From contig NZ_WOCD01000005.1 in NCBI RefSeq assembly GCF_009728465.1, forward strand, positions 806,001 through 870,000: a stretch of 64,000 bases of DNA. Reading direction: 5' to 3'. The DNA is from Psychrosphaera haliotis (GTDB lineage: Bacteria > Pseudomonadota > Gammaproteobacteria > Enterobacterales > Alteromonadaceae). The translations under genes were made by a program, and so were the position numbers. A model generated the notes under the pieces. The model saw only the letters and a program-made list of their open reading frames with translations, had not been told where the DNA came from and did no database searches. The number at the start of each line of letters is the position of its first letter. The stretch's first letter is position 1. Below are positions 17,893-28,625 of this stretch, one piece after another.

Positions 17893-20172
17893 TCAAATTA
17901 AGTCAATTTTGTTACAGACATCCTTGTAACTTCCTGAAGAATTTTTGGAATAAAGAAAAATACTGATTATTTTTATAATGCTGACAACGTCTTCCGAGCG
18001 ATGTGGATATAAACTTTGGAGTAAAGCTTGGTGTTGAGCCAGCGTTAAGTTTTGGTTGGCATACCAATTTCTATAATTATCTTTAGTATTGGCATTTTTG
18101 TTAAAAGCTGTCCGAGACTCTGAACGAGCCAAGCGCAGGTAAAGGCGTTTTAATAGTTTTTGTGAGGTGGGCAGTTTGGGTTTGTTTTTAATGGTAATGA
18201 ATAAGTACCAACTACCTAATAAAACGCCGATTGTGACGACGAGTATTGCTACTTTCATAAAGGAAAGTTTAGCCACTAGAGATGAAATTAAATTGTCACG
18301 CTTCTGTTGGTCAAAGTCCAAAACAAATACGGTCCAATAGTAATCTAACGACTGCAGATGTTGCCTTAGCGTATTTAACCAAGGCGTTTGTTTAACAATA
18401 TTCATATTGGAATCAGTGGTTTCATCAAAAACGTTGAGCGCTTGTTCTAAACCTTCACTGATCCTCAGCGGCGATACCACAGACGTGGGATCCGCGTGTT
18501 GCCACTGTTTATTGTCCGATGAAAACTCTACCCAAGCGTGCGCACTACTGTCATAAATATTAAAATAGTTACCATTCGGATTGTATTCGCCACCATGGTA
18601 GCCAGTGACGATTCGAGCAGGAATGTTTTTTAACCTTAACAATACGGCATGTGCGCTAGCAAAATGAGCACAAAAACCGACTTTTACATCAAATAAAAAG
18701 TTATCAATATGATCGCCGGATAAAGTTGGTGGACTAAGTGAATACTGAAAACCAGATGTGGCCAAATACTCAAGAATAACGCGGTTATAACGTTCCGCAT
18801 CGCCATTGGCTTGTTGCCAAAGCTCATCAGACAATACTTGTGTTCGGCTTAGGCCAAAAGATGGAAGCTTAATATTGTTGGCAATATCTGTTTGTGTCAG
18901 AGCTAAAGCATTTTTATTGTATTGTGAATATTGAGTGGCTGAGTATTTAATGCGCTGAGTGACTTTGGTATTTCTAATTAGTCGATTATCACGAGTAAGG
19001 TATATGTTGGAGTCATCACTAGTACTTGTTCCAAGGCTATATAACCATGGTTGTTGGTTAGGCTCCGCTACAATAGAGTAGTTGCCTAGAGTTGCTTTTT
19101 CGCTCCAAGCTTGTGTACGGGTATTAACTAAAAAGCTGTTAAGAGTCTTAGCCTGTTTATTTTGAGTCCACTTTTTAGAGTCACTTTGCCGCCAAGTTTT
19201 ACCGTTAAACTCTTCCATGGTTAATACGCGCCAATATAATTCTGCGTGAGGAGGTTTTTTGGCTTCGCTAAATTCTTTGTTTAGTTCTTTATTTAGCCCT
19301 TTGTTCAGTTCTTCGTCAGACTGTTCTTTTAATACTGGGCTAAACTCGGCTCTAAAAGCGAGTCTTGACGACTTAGCAACATTAGCAATATCGCCGGGCG
19401 TCATGGAGTCACTAATACCGGTTGGCGTGACTTTCTGTTGTGGTAATTTCCAGAATGGACTTAACGAAGGCATAACAACAAACATCACTGTAGCGCCAAG
19501 TAAACAAGCTACTATCATAGTGAAAAAGTGTGGCGGCAAGTAAGCGTTCTCCTGCTTGCTCGTATTACTAGACGAGCCGCTGGTGGAAATACCTGCATCG
19601 TTTTTTTCGAAGCTGTTTGCTGAGTAGTTTATTGGGTGGCTTGTTTGGCTATTTGCTGGGTTGTTTATTACGTGATTTGGTGAATTATTTATTGAGCGAT
19701 ATTCAAATTGCTGAATTTGATACAAGCCAACAATACTGGCTGAAATCGTTATAAAAACCAGCAGCGCATATTCTAGTGACTGTTGGTAAATTAGTGATAC
19801 GGAAGCCAGAAGGGTTATTCCAACAAGTAACTGAGTGCCCCAAGCTGTGCGGTGATGGTTGGCGGTAAACCACCACATCACTGCACCAGAAAACAATAAA
19901 TTTACCATGCTGTTGAGTAGGCCTGCCGAGCCTAGTTCGGGCAAAACCACCAGTGCCAATAATATTGCGCCAATGTTTTTAATCCAATTTGAGTGAAGGC
20001 TCTCTACTTTAGAAGGCGCATAACTAAGGAATACGGTTTTAACTACTAACAATAAACCGGCAAGTGAAATGGTTTGCCACAGTAACGCTTCATTTAATAA
20101 CACAATACAAAGAATTAAATTACAGCCGAATATGGCCAGTGCTAATGTTGGAAAGCGATAAAAGCGACTCAT
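17893..20172 (-). CDS. tgpA: TgpA-like transglutaminase-domain membrane protein (DUF3488)
   Basis: The 759-residue protein has six or seven N-terminal membrane helices (about 7-160 plus one near 215), a periplasmic transglutaminase-like domain and a last helix near 645. The catalytic Cys-His-Asp triad is visible as VGFCAHFASAHA, DSSAHAWVEF and WQHADPTS. The ATG overlaps the stop of the DUF58 gene (ATGA), so translation is coupled. MoxR-DUF58-TgpA operons are widespread; TgpA is essential in Pseudomonas aeruginosa, but its substrate is not clear. The low-complexity Asn/Ser linker (about 165-205) is unusual. Confidence 0.85.
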   Translation of the reverse strand: MSRFYRFPTLALAIFGCNLILCIVLLNEALLWQTISLAGLLLVVKTVFLSYAPSKVESLHSNWIKNIGAILLALVVLPELGSAGLLNSMVNLLFSGAVMWWFTANHHRTAWGTQLLVGITLLASVSLIYQQSLEYALLVFITISASIVGLYQIQQFEYRSINNSPNHVINNPANSQTSHPINYSANSFEKNDAGISTSGSSSNTSKQENAYLPPHFFTMIVACLLGATVMFVVMPSLSPFWKLPQQKVTPTGISDSMTPGDIANVAKSSRLAFRAEFSPVLKEQSDEELNKGLNKELNKEFSEAKKPPHAELYWRVLTMEEFNGKTWRQSDSKKWTQNKQAKTLNSFLVNTRTQAWSEKATLGNYSIVAEPNQQPWLYSLGTSTSDDSNIYLTRDNRLIRNTKVTQRIKYSATQYSQYNKNALALTQTDIANNIKLPSFGLSRTQVLSDELWQQANGDAERYNRVILEYLATSGFQYSLSPPTLSGDHIDNFLFDVKVGFCAHFASAHAVLLRLKNIPARIVTGYHGGEYNPNGNYFNIYDSSAHAWVEFSSDNKQWQHADPTSVVSPLRISEGLEQALNVFDETTDSNMNIVKQTPWLNTLRQHLQSLDYYWTVFVLDFDQQKRDNLISSLVAKLSFMKVAILVVTIGVLLGSWYLFITIKNKPKLPTSQKLLKRLYLRLARSESRTAFNKNANTKDNYRNWYANQNLTLAQHQALLQSLYPHRSEDVVSIIKIISIFLYSKNSSGSYKDVCNKIDLI

Positions 20173-21241
20173 TTGCAGGTAGCCAAAGCTTCAAGGCAAA
20201 GTTTTAGGTGCTCTTTACCAGAGCCAACGTCAATACGAGAAGAAATATGACTGCCACGAGACAAATCTAAGCCAAATGGCCTACTGTCATCATGCAGTTC
20301 TAGGCACGCCGAGGTTAGCTGACTAATCGCGGTTTCTGCTATTTGTGCTGGTACAGAATCAAAAGACAAACTGACGGGTACGGTGACAGGCGTTTCAAAA
20401 GACTTGAGCAGTAAAGGGGAATCTGGTTGTTTGGCAACTTGTTTCCAGGCTACGTTTGAAAGTGGCGCACCTGGCACATAAGGCTTAATTCCATCAAAGT
20501 TTCGCTCACCTAACGTTGGACTACTACTTTCGATCTCTGCATCGCCAGTGTCGTTAACTTCTTTTTGTTCTAATTGCCAGTTTGAGGCAATGGGGTTTGG
20601 GTACACCAAATAAGAGCGCTCGGCTCTAAAATAACTCCAAGCTTTAATAAGGCCAAATGGATATTCTGATCTTAATTGAATCAAAGGCAATGTATATCGC
20701 CCTCGCTGCTCAGGCTTTAAGGCAAGGATCCAAATGTTACTGTTATTACTTTCTCTTTTTAGGCGATAAACTTTTTATCAATTACTGCGTTGAGGTGGTT
20801 ACCTTTGGCACTGGCACTGGCACTGGCACTGGCATTTGAATTAGAAGTAGCACTAGAAGTTGCGTTGATATTGCTTTTAGTACTGATACGGGTATTAGGA
20901 CTGGTATTGGTACTAGCGCTTTTGATTTCAAACCTAAGTAGCAGCTCCTGGTTTACATAAATATTAGAGACCGGCAGTAGCTTGATTGAAAGGCCATTTA
21001 AGTTATTAAAACCACTATGAATGATGTAAATAACAAAGCTCAGTAAAAAAAAGCAAAGCAGTAAAATGGGATTGTTTTGATAATTTGTGCCCAACACAAA
21101 TAAAATCAACAGGCACAGCAGTACCCAGATGCCAGCAATGTTTGGCAAGATAAAAATTTTTTTATGACCAAGCTTTAATGTGTTGGAGGGCTCAAACCGC
21201 CTTTGTATCCAAGCTTTTAGCCGATTCTCAAATATCGCCAT
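20169..21241 (-). CDS. DUF58 domain protein, reading frame interrupted by one base
   Basis: Two consecutive frames make one DUF58 protein. The N-terminal part has two membrane helices (about 28-47 and 52-70) and a beta domain. The C-terminal part begins KPEQRGRYTLPLIQLRSEYPFGL, the family's RG-Y...S-YP-GL signature. They join if one A is added to the run read as T5 at 20772-20776 on the plus strand. The combined protein would be about 360 residues. An insert rich in Ser, Ala, Asn and Thr (about 108-150) includes a (GGCACT) microsatellite. The ATG overlaps the moxR stop by 14 bp. Role inferred from operon: partner of MoxR and TgpA. Confidence 0.8.
20807..20834. repeat. In-frame hexanucleotide microsatellite (GGCACT) within the DUF58 gene
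   Basis: Four perfect GGCACT copies plus a partial fifth encode the Ser-Ala-Ser-Ala tract of the DUF58 protein. Length changes by whole units would keep the reading frame. Confidence 0.9.
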
Positions 21242-22160
21242 GTACAGCTACGGTCTCTAATATTTTCTGACTAAAGGTACTGTTTAACAATGTACCTCGT
21301 CCGGCTCTCAGTCTATGCTCGGCAACATAAGGGAATACAGCCTGCACGTCTTCTGGAGTCACAAAGTCTCGGTTGGAAACTAGTGCAAAAGCTTGTGCTG
21401 CTGTCATAAGCGCTACGCCTGCCCTAGGTGAAAGAGCATTAGGAAACTGTCCTTCAGAACGAGAATAGGCGAGTAACCTCATAACGTAGTGAATTACTTC
21501 ATCGGATTTATGGATATTGTGAACGGTTTTTTGCAGGTCGAGCAAATCGTCAATGGACAGCAATGGCTGTTGAATTTTTGTTTCTCGCGAGCTTGCTCCT
21601 TTCAGTAATTTATACTCAGCTTCTGCTGGTGGATATCCAATTTCTAAACACATTAAAAATCGATCTAACTGCGACTCTGGAAGCGGATAGGTACCGCTTT
21701 GATGCGTTGGATTTTGTGTCGCTATAACAAAATGGGGGCTAGGCAGCGGATATGTTGTTCCGTCTACGCTGACTTGGCGTTCTTCCATTGCTTCTAACAA
21801 GGCACTTTGGGTTTTAGGGTTGGCTCTGTTTATCTCATCGGCCAATAATAGCTGTGAAAAAATAGGTCCCTGATGAAAAGTGAAGGACTGTTTAGACTGG
21901 TCAAAAATAGACACGCCAATGACGTCTGCTGGCAGCATGTCCGAAGTGAACTGGCTACGTTGATAATTTAATCCAAATACATCGGCCAGTGCGTGAGAAA
22001 GCGTTGTTTTTCCCATGCCAGGCAAATCCTCAATGAGTAAATGACCATTGGCTAATAAACAGGTAACCGCTAATTTAATTTTGTCTTGTTTGCCTAATAA
22101 AACCTGTTCAAGGTAATTAAACGCTTGGTCTAACTTTAATTGTGAATGTGATAACGTCAT
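21228..22160 (-). CDS. moxR: MoxR-family AAA+ ATPase
   Basis: The MoxR-type ATPase has Walker A (EDLPGMGKTTLSHALA), Walker B (LLLADEINRANPKTQSALLEAMEE), sensor 1 (HFVIATQNP) and the family segment GTYPLPESQLDRFLM. The start at ATG 22160 (MTLSHSQ) is chosen for its AAGGATCGCC ribosome-binding sequence and family fit; an open frame continues to 22226. It heads the moxR-DUF58-tgpA operon. MoxR ATPases are chaperone-like remodelers, often acting on von Willebrand or DUF58 partners. Confidence 0.92.
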   Translation of the reverse strand: MTLSHSQLKLDQAFNYLEQVLLGKQDKIKLAVTCLLANGHLLIEDLPGMGKTTLSHALADVFGLNYQRSQFTSDMLPADVIGVSIFDQSKQSFTFHQGPIFSQLLLADEINRANPKTQSALLEAMEERQVSVDGTTYPLPSPHFVIATQNPTHQSGTYPLPESQLDRFLMCLEIGYPPAEAEYKLLKGASSRETKIQQPLLSIDDLLDLQKTVHNIHKSDEVIHYVMRLLAYSRSEGQFPNALSPRAGVALMTAAQAFALVSNRDFVTPEDVQAVFPYVAEHRLRAGRGTLLNSTFSQKILETVAVHGDI

Positions 22161-22284
22161 GGCGATCCTTTTTTGTACCAAAACTAAGTGTCTGCGATGA
22201 AAGGCAAAAAGTAAACGTGCAAACACATTGTAATTCTTTTATTTATGATTAAGCTTATGTCATCGGACCACTAGAGTTTTTATT

Positions 22285-23196
22285 TTGCATTCAGCCAATA
22301 TTATTCAATCATCTCAGTTTGTTACCTGTAACGAACATCAATTACACGTTCGTCGAATCCATACGGAAGACGAGTCAAAAAAGCGCACTCCTATTCTAAT
22401 GTTGCATGGCTCCATAGAAAATGGACGAATTTTTTACACTAAGTCAGGTAAAGGGCTCGCGGGCTTTTTAGCGAAACAAGGGTTTGATGTATTTGTCGCA
22501 GATTATCGTGGCAGAGGTGAAAGCACACCTTCGGTAAAAGAAAAAAATGATCATGGATATCATTCAGTGACAACGGAAGATATTCCAACCTTAGTTGACT
22601 ATGTTTACCAACAAACAAATCAAGCCTGTCACGTAATCTGCCACTCTTGGGGCGGTGTTATGTTTGCAAGTGCTTACGTTCGTTTTCCAGAATTGCAAAG
22701 CAAAGTTAAGTCGATGGTTAAGTTTGGCACTAAAAGACAAGTGTCCGTGATGAATATTGAACGTTTGCTAAAAGTTGACCTATTTTGGAAGTGGTTTGCA
22801 CCTTGGTACACCAAAAAAGCCGGTTACTTAGACGCAAAAAAAATGAAAGTGGGGGCAGATTCTGAACCTCGCCAAGCATTATTAGAAAGCATTGAGTGGG
22901 TGAAAAAGAGCGTGTGGGTTGATCCCGTTGATGCGTTTGATTATGCAGAAAAGGCGAAAAGCACAGATTGGCCTCCTACTTGGCACTTAACGGGTGTAAG
23001 TGACTATTCATTAGGGCATCAAACTGACGTGAAGTTATTTATGGACGAATGTAGCAATGCAAAGGCAAAATTTAGTTTGTTATCAAAACAAAATGGCAAT
23101 GCACTCGATTACGATCATATTGATATTCTTACTGCGCCTGAAGCGGTAAACGACCACTTTCCTGAGGTCTTAGCGTTCTTAAATGAACATGACTAA
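22285..23196 (+). CDS. Alpha/beta hydrolase
   Basis: The 303-residue protein has the alpha/beta-hydrolase fold: an oxyanion-region LMLHGSIENGRIF, the strand VFVADYRGRGES, the nucleophile elbow CHSWGG (Ser nucleophile), and a late acid/His region around YDHIDILTAPEA. Substrate is unknown. The only start giving the full N-terminus is a TTG at 22285; no in-frame ATG occurs before the HG motif. It is divergent from moxR and converges on the LysE gene. Confidence 0.82.
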   Translation: MHSANIIQSSQFVTCNEHQLHVRRIHTEDESKKRTPILMLHGSIENGRIFYTKSGKGLAGFLAKQGFDVFVADYRGRGESTPSVKEKNDHGYHSVTTEDIPTLVDYVYQQTNQACHVICHSWGGVMFASAYVRFPELQSKVKSMVKFGTKRQVSVMNIERLLKVDLFWKWFAPWYTKKAGYLDAKKMKVGADSEPRQALLESIEWVKKSVWVDPVDAFDYAEKAKSTDWPPTWHLTGVSDYSLGHQTDVKLFMDECSNAKAKFSLLSKQNGNALDYDHIDILTAPEAVNDHFPEVLAFLNEHD

Positions 23197-23206
23197 TACC
23201 AAGCGA

Positions 23207-23833
23207 CTAATTTCCTAACGCGAGCCAAATCGCAACCATCATCATCAGCGTACCGGAGACTTTATTGAGTCTCTGTACGTTTTGACTTTTTGTTAATACG
23301 CGGCCAATGGTTTTTCCGCCCGTGGCGTATAACATCATACAAACAAACTCAGAACACATAATAATAAGCACTAGTACCGTTAACTGAATTGGGAGCTCTA
23401 AGTCTGGATTGATAAATGGCGGCAACAATGAAATTTGAAATGCCCAGCCTTTCGGGTTTGCCAAAGCGGTAACTAAACCTTGATTAAATAAGCCCGCATT
23501 TGAATGAATAACCGTTTGTTGAGGGTTATCAGATATTGCCATTTTTCCTTTGCTGCGCCACATTTGAATAGCTATCCAAGCTAGATAACCTGCGCCAACC
23601 AGTTTTAGAACGGTAAATACCGATGGAAATTTAAGCATCAATGCCGCAACGCCTAAAACCGCAGCAACCGCCACTATAGCTACGCCAATAACTTCGCCTA
23701 ACATCATCCATAACGTGCGCTTAACGCCAATTGTCATGCCAAGCGTCATTGCTAAGGTCATGCACATGCCTGGCGTAACACTGACGATAAAAAAGGTAGG
23801 AATAAAAACGGCGAGTAAGGTTAAGTCGACCAC
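23207..23833 (-). CDS. LysE/RhtB family amino-acid exporter
   Basis: The 208-residue membrane protein has the LysE-type signature near the N-terminus (TFFIVSVTPGMCMTLAMTLGMTIG), six predicted helices and the NPKGWAFQISLLPPF motif in the middle, which is typical of RhtB proteins. It exports amino acids or homoserine-lactone-like metabolites using proton-motive force. The exact substrate is not predictable. Confidence 0.9.
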   Translation of the reverse strand: MVDLTLLAVFIPTFFIVSVTPGMCMTLAMTLGMTIGVKRTLWMMLGEVIGVAIVAVAAVLGVAALMLKFPSVFTVLKLVGAGYLAWIAIQMWRSKGKMAISDNPQQTVIHSNAGLFNQGLVTALANPKGWAFQISLLPPFINPDLELPIQLTVLVLIIMCSEFVCMMLYATGGKTIGRVLTKSQNVQRLNKVSGTLMMMVAIWLALGN

Positions 23834-23911
23834 AAAAAAGCTCCGTGTGGGTTATTGTTTGGCTACAAATGAAAACGCTAGAGTAGTGAGTTCAAATCAA
23901 AATGGCAAATA

Positions 23912-23946
23912 AAAACCCCCTTGAGTATCAGGCTTCAAGGGGGTTC
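23912..23946 (-). terminator. Rho-independent terminator after the RND efflux genes
   Basis: AACCCCCTTGA pairs with TTCAAGGGGGTT around a short loop. On the minus strand the stem is followed by TTTTTATTTG, so it ends the RND pump transcript. Confidence 0.85.
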
Positions 23947-23996
23947 TAGGTTACAACCTAAGTTGTTCTATTTAGCGGTTAGGCTTTTTCAAAATG

Positions 23997-26900
23997 CTAA
24001 TCTGATGATCTAGCGGCACCGCCATAAGCATCAACATTGCCACCCGTTATATTAGATGAGTCATCTGAAGTTGCAGACGTTGTTTTATACTTTCTTTTAC
24101 GACGGAACATGCCTTTAAAGTCTTCTAAACCCATATACATACAAGGGACAAGAATTAGCGTAACCAAGGTCGCAAATAATACTGCAAAGCCTAATGCAAC
24201 CGCCATTGGCACTACAATTCGTGCCTGTAAGCTAGTTTCAAACATGATTGGTAGTACACCAACAAACGTAGTGATAGAGGTAAGCGTAATTGCTCTAAAT
24301 CTTACACAACCTGCATCTGTCACGGCTTGAATAACCGACTGACCTTGTTTGCGTACTTGGTTAACATAATCTGTCATGACCAAGCTGTCATTGATAACAA
24401 CACCGGCTGCGGCAATCAGTCCAAAAGTAGACATCATGCTTAAGTCCATACCAAATAAGTAGTGACCCCAAACTGCACCAACAAAGCCGTATGGAATAAC
24501 CGACATGATGATTAAAGGTTGTGCATAACTCTTAAGGGGCACGGCTAACAAAATGTAAATCATTAGAAGGCCTGCAACAAAGAACATGATTTGTTCGTTT
24601 TGCTGAGCTTGCTCTTCTTCAATTGAGCCACCTAGTTGCGTTTTAACGCCAGGGAAGTTTTCCGTTAGTTGTGGCAGTAAGTCATCCTTAATGCGCTTAA
24701 CTACTTCGTTAGGTTGTACAACCACTTCGTCAATGGAGCCATAAATGTAAACACTACGGAATCCATTTTCGCGACGAATGTAACTGATACCAGGTTTTTC
24801 AGTTAGTGTAACAACATCACCTAACATTACTTCTTTACCAGAAGGTGTAGTAACAATTGCGTATTTCAATTCGCTAAACTGCTCTCGCGTCATTTGCGGG
24901 TAACGAACCATGACTCGAATTTCTTCGCCATCACGTAATACTCGTTGAGCTTCTCCACCAAAGAAACTCGCGCCAATTTGACCAGCGATAGATTGTAAAG
25001 ATAATCCAAGATCGTAAGCCACTGGTTTCAAATCAAGTTGGATCTCTTTACTCGCCGGGTCAATTGTCGAGCTGATGTCGAATAAACCAGGTTCTTGAGA
25101 CAACATTTTTATAAATTCACGGCCAGCAACGTTAAGTTGCTCTAAGCTTGGGCCATATAGCAAGTAACCAAAGTCACCACCACCTTGGCCGCCACCGCCA
25201 CCGCCCAACAATTGGTCTTGAACCGTAATGGATTTTACACCAGGTATAGTAGGCATTGCTTCACGCCAACGTCGAGCCACTTCAAATGTGTCGTATGGAC
25301 GTAACTCTTCATCAACAAGAGGAATAACTACACGGCCAGAGCTTCTATCTTGGTTAAACGCTAGAATATCACGGACCATTTTTTGACCAGTTTCTTGTTC
25401 AATTTCACGGTCAATACGTTGAACCATAGCTTCAATTTTTTGAATCGCATCAATAGTTTGCTGGTCAGAAACCGTTTGATTCATCTCAATTTGAATATCT
25501 GGGAAGTCGTGCGGCACTTTAGGCTGTGGCACAAAACGTACGTGGCTGCCTGCAATCATGGCAATACTGATTAAAAGCATACCAAAGAACGCGGCCATTA
25601 CCGCCCAACGCCATTCAACACATTTGCTCAAAAAGCCTTTGTATTTAACGTTAACAAAGTTATTAAAACGTTTGTTAAAACGAGCTCTTAAGCTGTTTTC
25701 TTTTACTGGACTAAATTTTGTGTGCGCTAAATGGGCTGGCAAAATAAGCTTAGATTCTACCAAGCTGAAAATTAAGCAAAACACGACCACTGTTGCAATG
25801 TTATAAAAGAATGAACCTTGTGGCCCACTAGAGGCTAAGAATGGTGCGAATACCGCAATGGTAGTCAGTACGCCAAAGGTCGCTGGTGTTGCCACTTTTT
25901 TAGCACCACGAACCACGTTTTCTATGCCGCCGCCGTGTTTTTCAATTTCGGTATAGGAACTTTCGCCAATGACAATGGCATCGTCCACCACAATCCCTAG
26001 CACCATAATAAATGCGAAAAGTGATAATACGTTAATGCTAACGCCAAATACTGGCATCATCATCACCGCTCCTAAAAAGCAAACCGGTAAACCGATCATT
26101 ACCCAGAAACGCTAATCTAAAGCGCAGGAATATGGTTAACATGAGTGCCACTAAAATCGAACCTTGGAATAGGTTTGATAACATCATGTTCAATCTGGCT
26201 TTAAGGTAATAAGTCATATCAACTAATACCTTTAATTCCATTCCCGCTGGCAACGTTGGGTTACGTTGTTCTAAATAGCTTTTAACTGAGTTAGAGACGG
26301 CAATAGAGTTTTGGTCTTTAGTGGCGTTAACTTGAATATAAACCGAGTTTTGGCCAGAAAATTTGTTATATCTGACACCTTCAGTGAATCCATCTTTTAT
26401 AATCGCCACATCTTCTAAAAGTACTCTAGAGCCGTTGTTACCAATTTTAATTGGAATAAGTTTAAACTCATCACCGTTGTAGTACTGGTTTTCTATTCTA
26501 ACGGCAATTAATCCAGCATCGGTGCGCAATTGACCAGCAGAGTAGTTAGCGGAATAACGGCTAATAGCCTGTGTGATATCCGCCAGCGTTAAATTGTATT
26601 TCCGTAATTGGTCGGGCTGAATTTCAATGGCAATTTCTTCAGCAGGTGCGTTAACCGTAACCAAGGACACGTTATTAAGCTGCAGTAGCTCGTCTTCAAT
26701 TTGTTTGGCAACAGGCTTTAGCTCTTCAACGGTCATGTCACCAACTAGCGACATTTCTATTACTTGCTGATTAAACTCTATTTGCCGAACATTAACGGGC
26801 TCCATGGCCGCGGGGAAGGTAGCGATACTATCAACTCGCATTTTGACCTTGTCTAATACTTCGGCCAAATCTTTGTCTGGATCTATTTCTAAGGTAACTC

Positions 26901-27195
26901 TACCTGAGTTTCGAAATGCATTGGTGTACATCTCTTCAATCTCAGTCACGTCTTTTAATGATTCTTCAATTTTTATCAATATGCTTTCTTCAATTTCTTG
27001 AGGAGAAGCACCACGATAAGCCGCACTCACCTGAATATAGTTAATCTCAATATTCGGGAACATTTGGCGCTGAATAGTAAAGTAGCTAATTAAACCCATG
27101 ACGATAATAAATATCATCATTAAATTAGCGGCCACTGAGTTATTCGCAAAAAACGCGATTAAACCCGTTTCTTTTTTTTGTTGAACGTCAGACAT
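23997..27195 (-). CDS. RND efflux permease, reading frame interrupted by one base
   Basis: Two overlapping frames (385 and 700 residues) form one HAE1-type RND transporter of about 1065 residues with 12 membrane helices. The first part has the N-terminal helix (NSVAANLMMIFIIVMGLIS) and porter domain and reaches FLRFRLAF; the second continues WVMIGLPVCFLGAVMMMP with the proton-relay Asp pair in GIVVDDAIVIGE. The break is GAAAC at 26106-26110 (plus strand); GAAC restores the frame. It exports hydrophobic compounds by proton antiport, with the adaptor encoded 5 bp upstream. No outer-membrane channel gene is adjacent. Confidence 0.88.
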
Positions 27196-27200
27196 GAGAG

Positions 27201-28405
27201 TTATGCGTCCTTATTGCTTTGAGCAACCGATGTGGAGATCACATTAGCGTCGTCCGATGATTTATCATCACCTTCTTTAGTATCGCTTGCCAATTTAATT
27301 TTCATGCCATCTTGAGCATACTCAGGAATTGTCTCTACTATCTTATCGTCGCTGTTTAAGCCGCCACCAATTAAGAATAGTTTGCCTTCTTCTTTAACCA
27401 CATCAACAACTTTTTGAGTAATGGTATTGTCGTCTCCTAATACCCAAACTTTGTTATTGGTTACTAGGTCTTGCGACAATTTAACTATGTTGTTTAAACC
27501 TTGGCCGTTAAAGCTAACTTCAACGTATGTGCCAAACATTAAACGTGGTAAGTCGTCTTTTAATCCGTAAGGGTCGTTAACTTCAACAACAATGTTACCC
27601 ATGCGAGTTGCTTGGTCAACGATGCCCGTGTCTCTAACAATAGTGCCTGAACGTACACTCGAGAACTTTTCACGAGTAGACACTTCAGCTGGAAGGTTTA
27701 ATAGAGTATTTGGAAGGAAGGTACGATCAAATCCTGCAATTGGGAATACGATTTCGGCTTTTTCAACGTTATATAACTCACCAACGTTAGTGCCCTTGTT
27801 AACAAATTGGCCGGTACCTAAATCACGTTTTACTATCAATGCATCGTAAGGGGCAACCACTTTACAGTTGTCTAAATCACGAGTGGCAAGCTTTACTGAT
27901 GCTTCCGCTGATTTTACCGATGCTTCCGCGCTCATTACTTGCGGCTTACGAAGGTACAGGTCGCTAACTCTAGCGTCTGGCATTGATTTCGCTTCACGTT
28001 TTGCAACTTCAGCTCGGCCACGCTCTTCAATAAGTTGTGCTTGTGCTGTTTTTAATAACGACTCTGCTTGCAATAGAGCAACTTCATAGTTGTCCGATTC
28101 TATTTCAAACAACACTTCGCCACGTTTAACTAATCCACCTTGCACAAAATTAGGATGCCATTTAACAACTTCGCCAGAAACTTGAGCCGATATCATGGTT
28201 TTTTCTAATGGCGTTACCGCGCCATAACCCTTGACTCTCACTTGGTGAAATTCTGGGTTAACTTGCTTAACTGTAATAGTAGGACGGGTATCAACTTCTT
28301 TTTTTCTGGTGGCTTAGGGCCGTTACTTTGTACTAGAACAAATGCACCAATTCCTGCTAACAATAAAACTACAGGGGCTGCAACTTTTAACCATTTTTTG
28401 CTCAT
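27201..28405 (-). CDS. RND efflux membrane-fusion (adaptor) protein, reading frame interrupted by one base
   Basis: The start is ATG 28405, giving a membrane anchor (KKWLKVAAPVVLLLAGIGAFV). The frame is lost in a run of seven A (plus-strand T7 at 28299-28305); adding one A gives PEKKEVDTRPTITVKQVNPEFHQVRVKGYG and runs on to the end. The rest has the beta-barrel and lipoyl halves (KTMISAQVSGEVVKWHPNFVQGGLVKRGEVLFEIE; VVAPYDALIVKRDLGTGQFVNKGT) and an alpha-hairpin of about 60 residues. It bridges the RND permease to an outer-membrane channel. The stop is 5 bp before the permease start, so the two form an operon. Confidence 0.86.
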
Positions 28406-28625
28406 GACTCAATCCATTTAATTTATGTGTTGGTTGTTATCAATTAAAAACCATACTTATGTAGTATATTAAAACATTACAAAGGCAATGTTGCCGTTTC
28501 TAATTGTAATAAAATGTGTGAAAATTTCCTTGTCTGTCAAGGAAAGTTATGACAAATCTTAAACTTAATTGATGTAATAATAACCTGCAAAGTTCAATAT
28601 TACCTATTACTAAAAACGAAACTTA

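Noticed and set aside
20807-20834. CRISPR-like array
   Set aside because: The hexamer array has no spacers, and no cas genes or 25-40-bp direct repeats with spacers were seen in the window.
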